DNA from: JAKLKS01 sp964370855
Lineage (GTDB): Bacteria; Planctomycetota; JAJSAM01; JAKLKS01
DNA length: 12,289 nt
Assembly: GCA_964370855.1 (NCBI GenBank)
Contig: CAYJMF010000125.1
Location: 1 to 12,289, forward strand
Direction: 5' to 3'
Made by a program: the position numbers and the translations under genes. This document shows, piece after piece, positions 12,224-12,289 of the stretch. The notes under the pieces are model-generated. The model ran no database searches. It was not told where the DNA came from and saw only the letters and a program-made list of their open reading frames with translations. Within the stretch, counting starts at the first letter, position 1. The number at the start of each line of letters is the position of its first letter.

Positions 12224-12289
12224 GCCGCCGCCATACCGAACCCGACCCAGATTGGCGGCGAAACGAGGGGTTCCCGCCCGGGCGGTTGC

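Noticed and set aside
1..12289. CRISPR array, tRNA, rRNA, integrase or insertion sequence with transposase
   Set aside because: No spaced direct repeats, cloverleaf-type sequence, rRNA segments or transposase/recombinase motifs were seen on either strand.

Overview
The window is very GC-rich, compactly coded bacterial DNA carrying 11 convincing genes. UGA is used as an ordinary stop in several of them. The mix of a signal-peptide HEAT-repeat protein ending in a W..WW motif, pilin-like minor subunits and an OmpR-type two-component system fits a high-GC Gram-negative such as a planctomycete. That assignment is an impression only; there is no rRNA or marker gene to prove it.

Layout. 52-363 (-): AbrB/SpoVT-fold protein. 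505-3450 (+): a probable operon of a ferredoxin-NADP reductase-like flavoprotein, lipB (octanoyltransferase) and lipA (lipoyl synthase). 3449-3611: an imperfect fold-back element of about 163 bp that overlaps the lipA stop codon. 3623-5119 (-): a HEAT-repeat exported protein followed by a small HMA-domain lipoprotein. 5222-7981 (-): three minor (pseudo)pilin genes in PilV-, PilW-, PilX-like order (equivalent to the GspI-J-K tip complex). 8099-10754 (-): a membrane protein, an OmpR-type response regulator and a sensor histidine kinase, joined by two 4-nt GTGA overlaps. 10860-11522 (+): a stand-alone LON-substrate-binding-domain protein that seems to start at CTG. 11524-12210 (-): a multi-pass membrane protein.

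The most notable finding is at 3623-3988. An in-frame UGA sits exactly where the first metal-binding cysteine of the HMA motif (GMTC) should be. The frame stays open for 60 more codons that complete the HMA domain. The RNA directly 3' of the UGA can fold into a bacterial SECIS-like hairpin with a 5' bulged U and G-U in the apical loop. This looks like a selenocysteine-containing, lipid-anchored heavy-metal-binding protein (GMT-Sec-x-x-x-Cys) that ordinary gene calling would truncate to 60 residues.

How the genes relate. The reductase-lipB-lipA cluster suggests a dedicated electron supply for the radical-SAM lipoyl synthase. The HEAT protein and the selenoprotein are both exported and probably co-transcribed, 39 nt apart. 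The pilin trio lacks the major pilin, PilY1 and the assembly motor, so it must work with genes elsewhere. The two-component system lies upstream of the pilins on the same strand, but a 117-bp gap with its own promoter-like site and RBS makes a direct regulatory link only a guess. No tRNA, rRNA, CRISPR, insertion sequence or integrase was seen, and no gap between genes exceeds about 175 bp.
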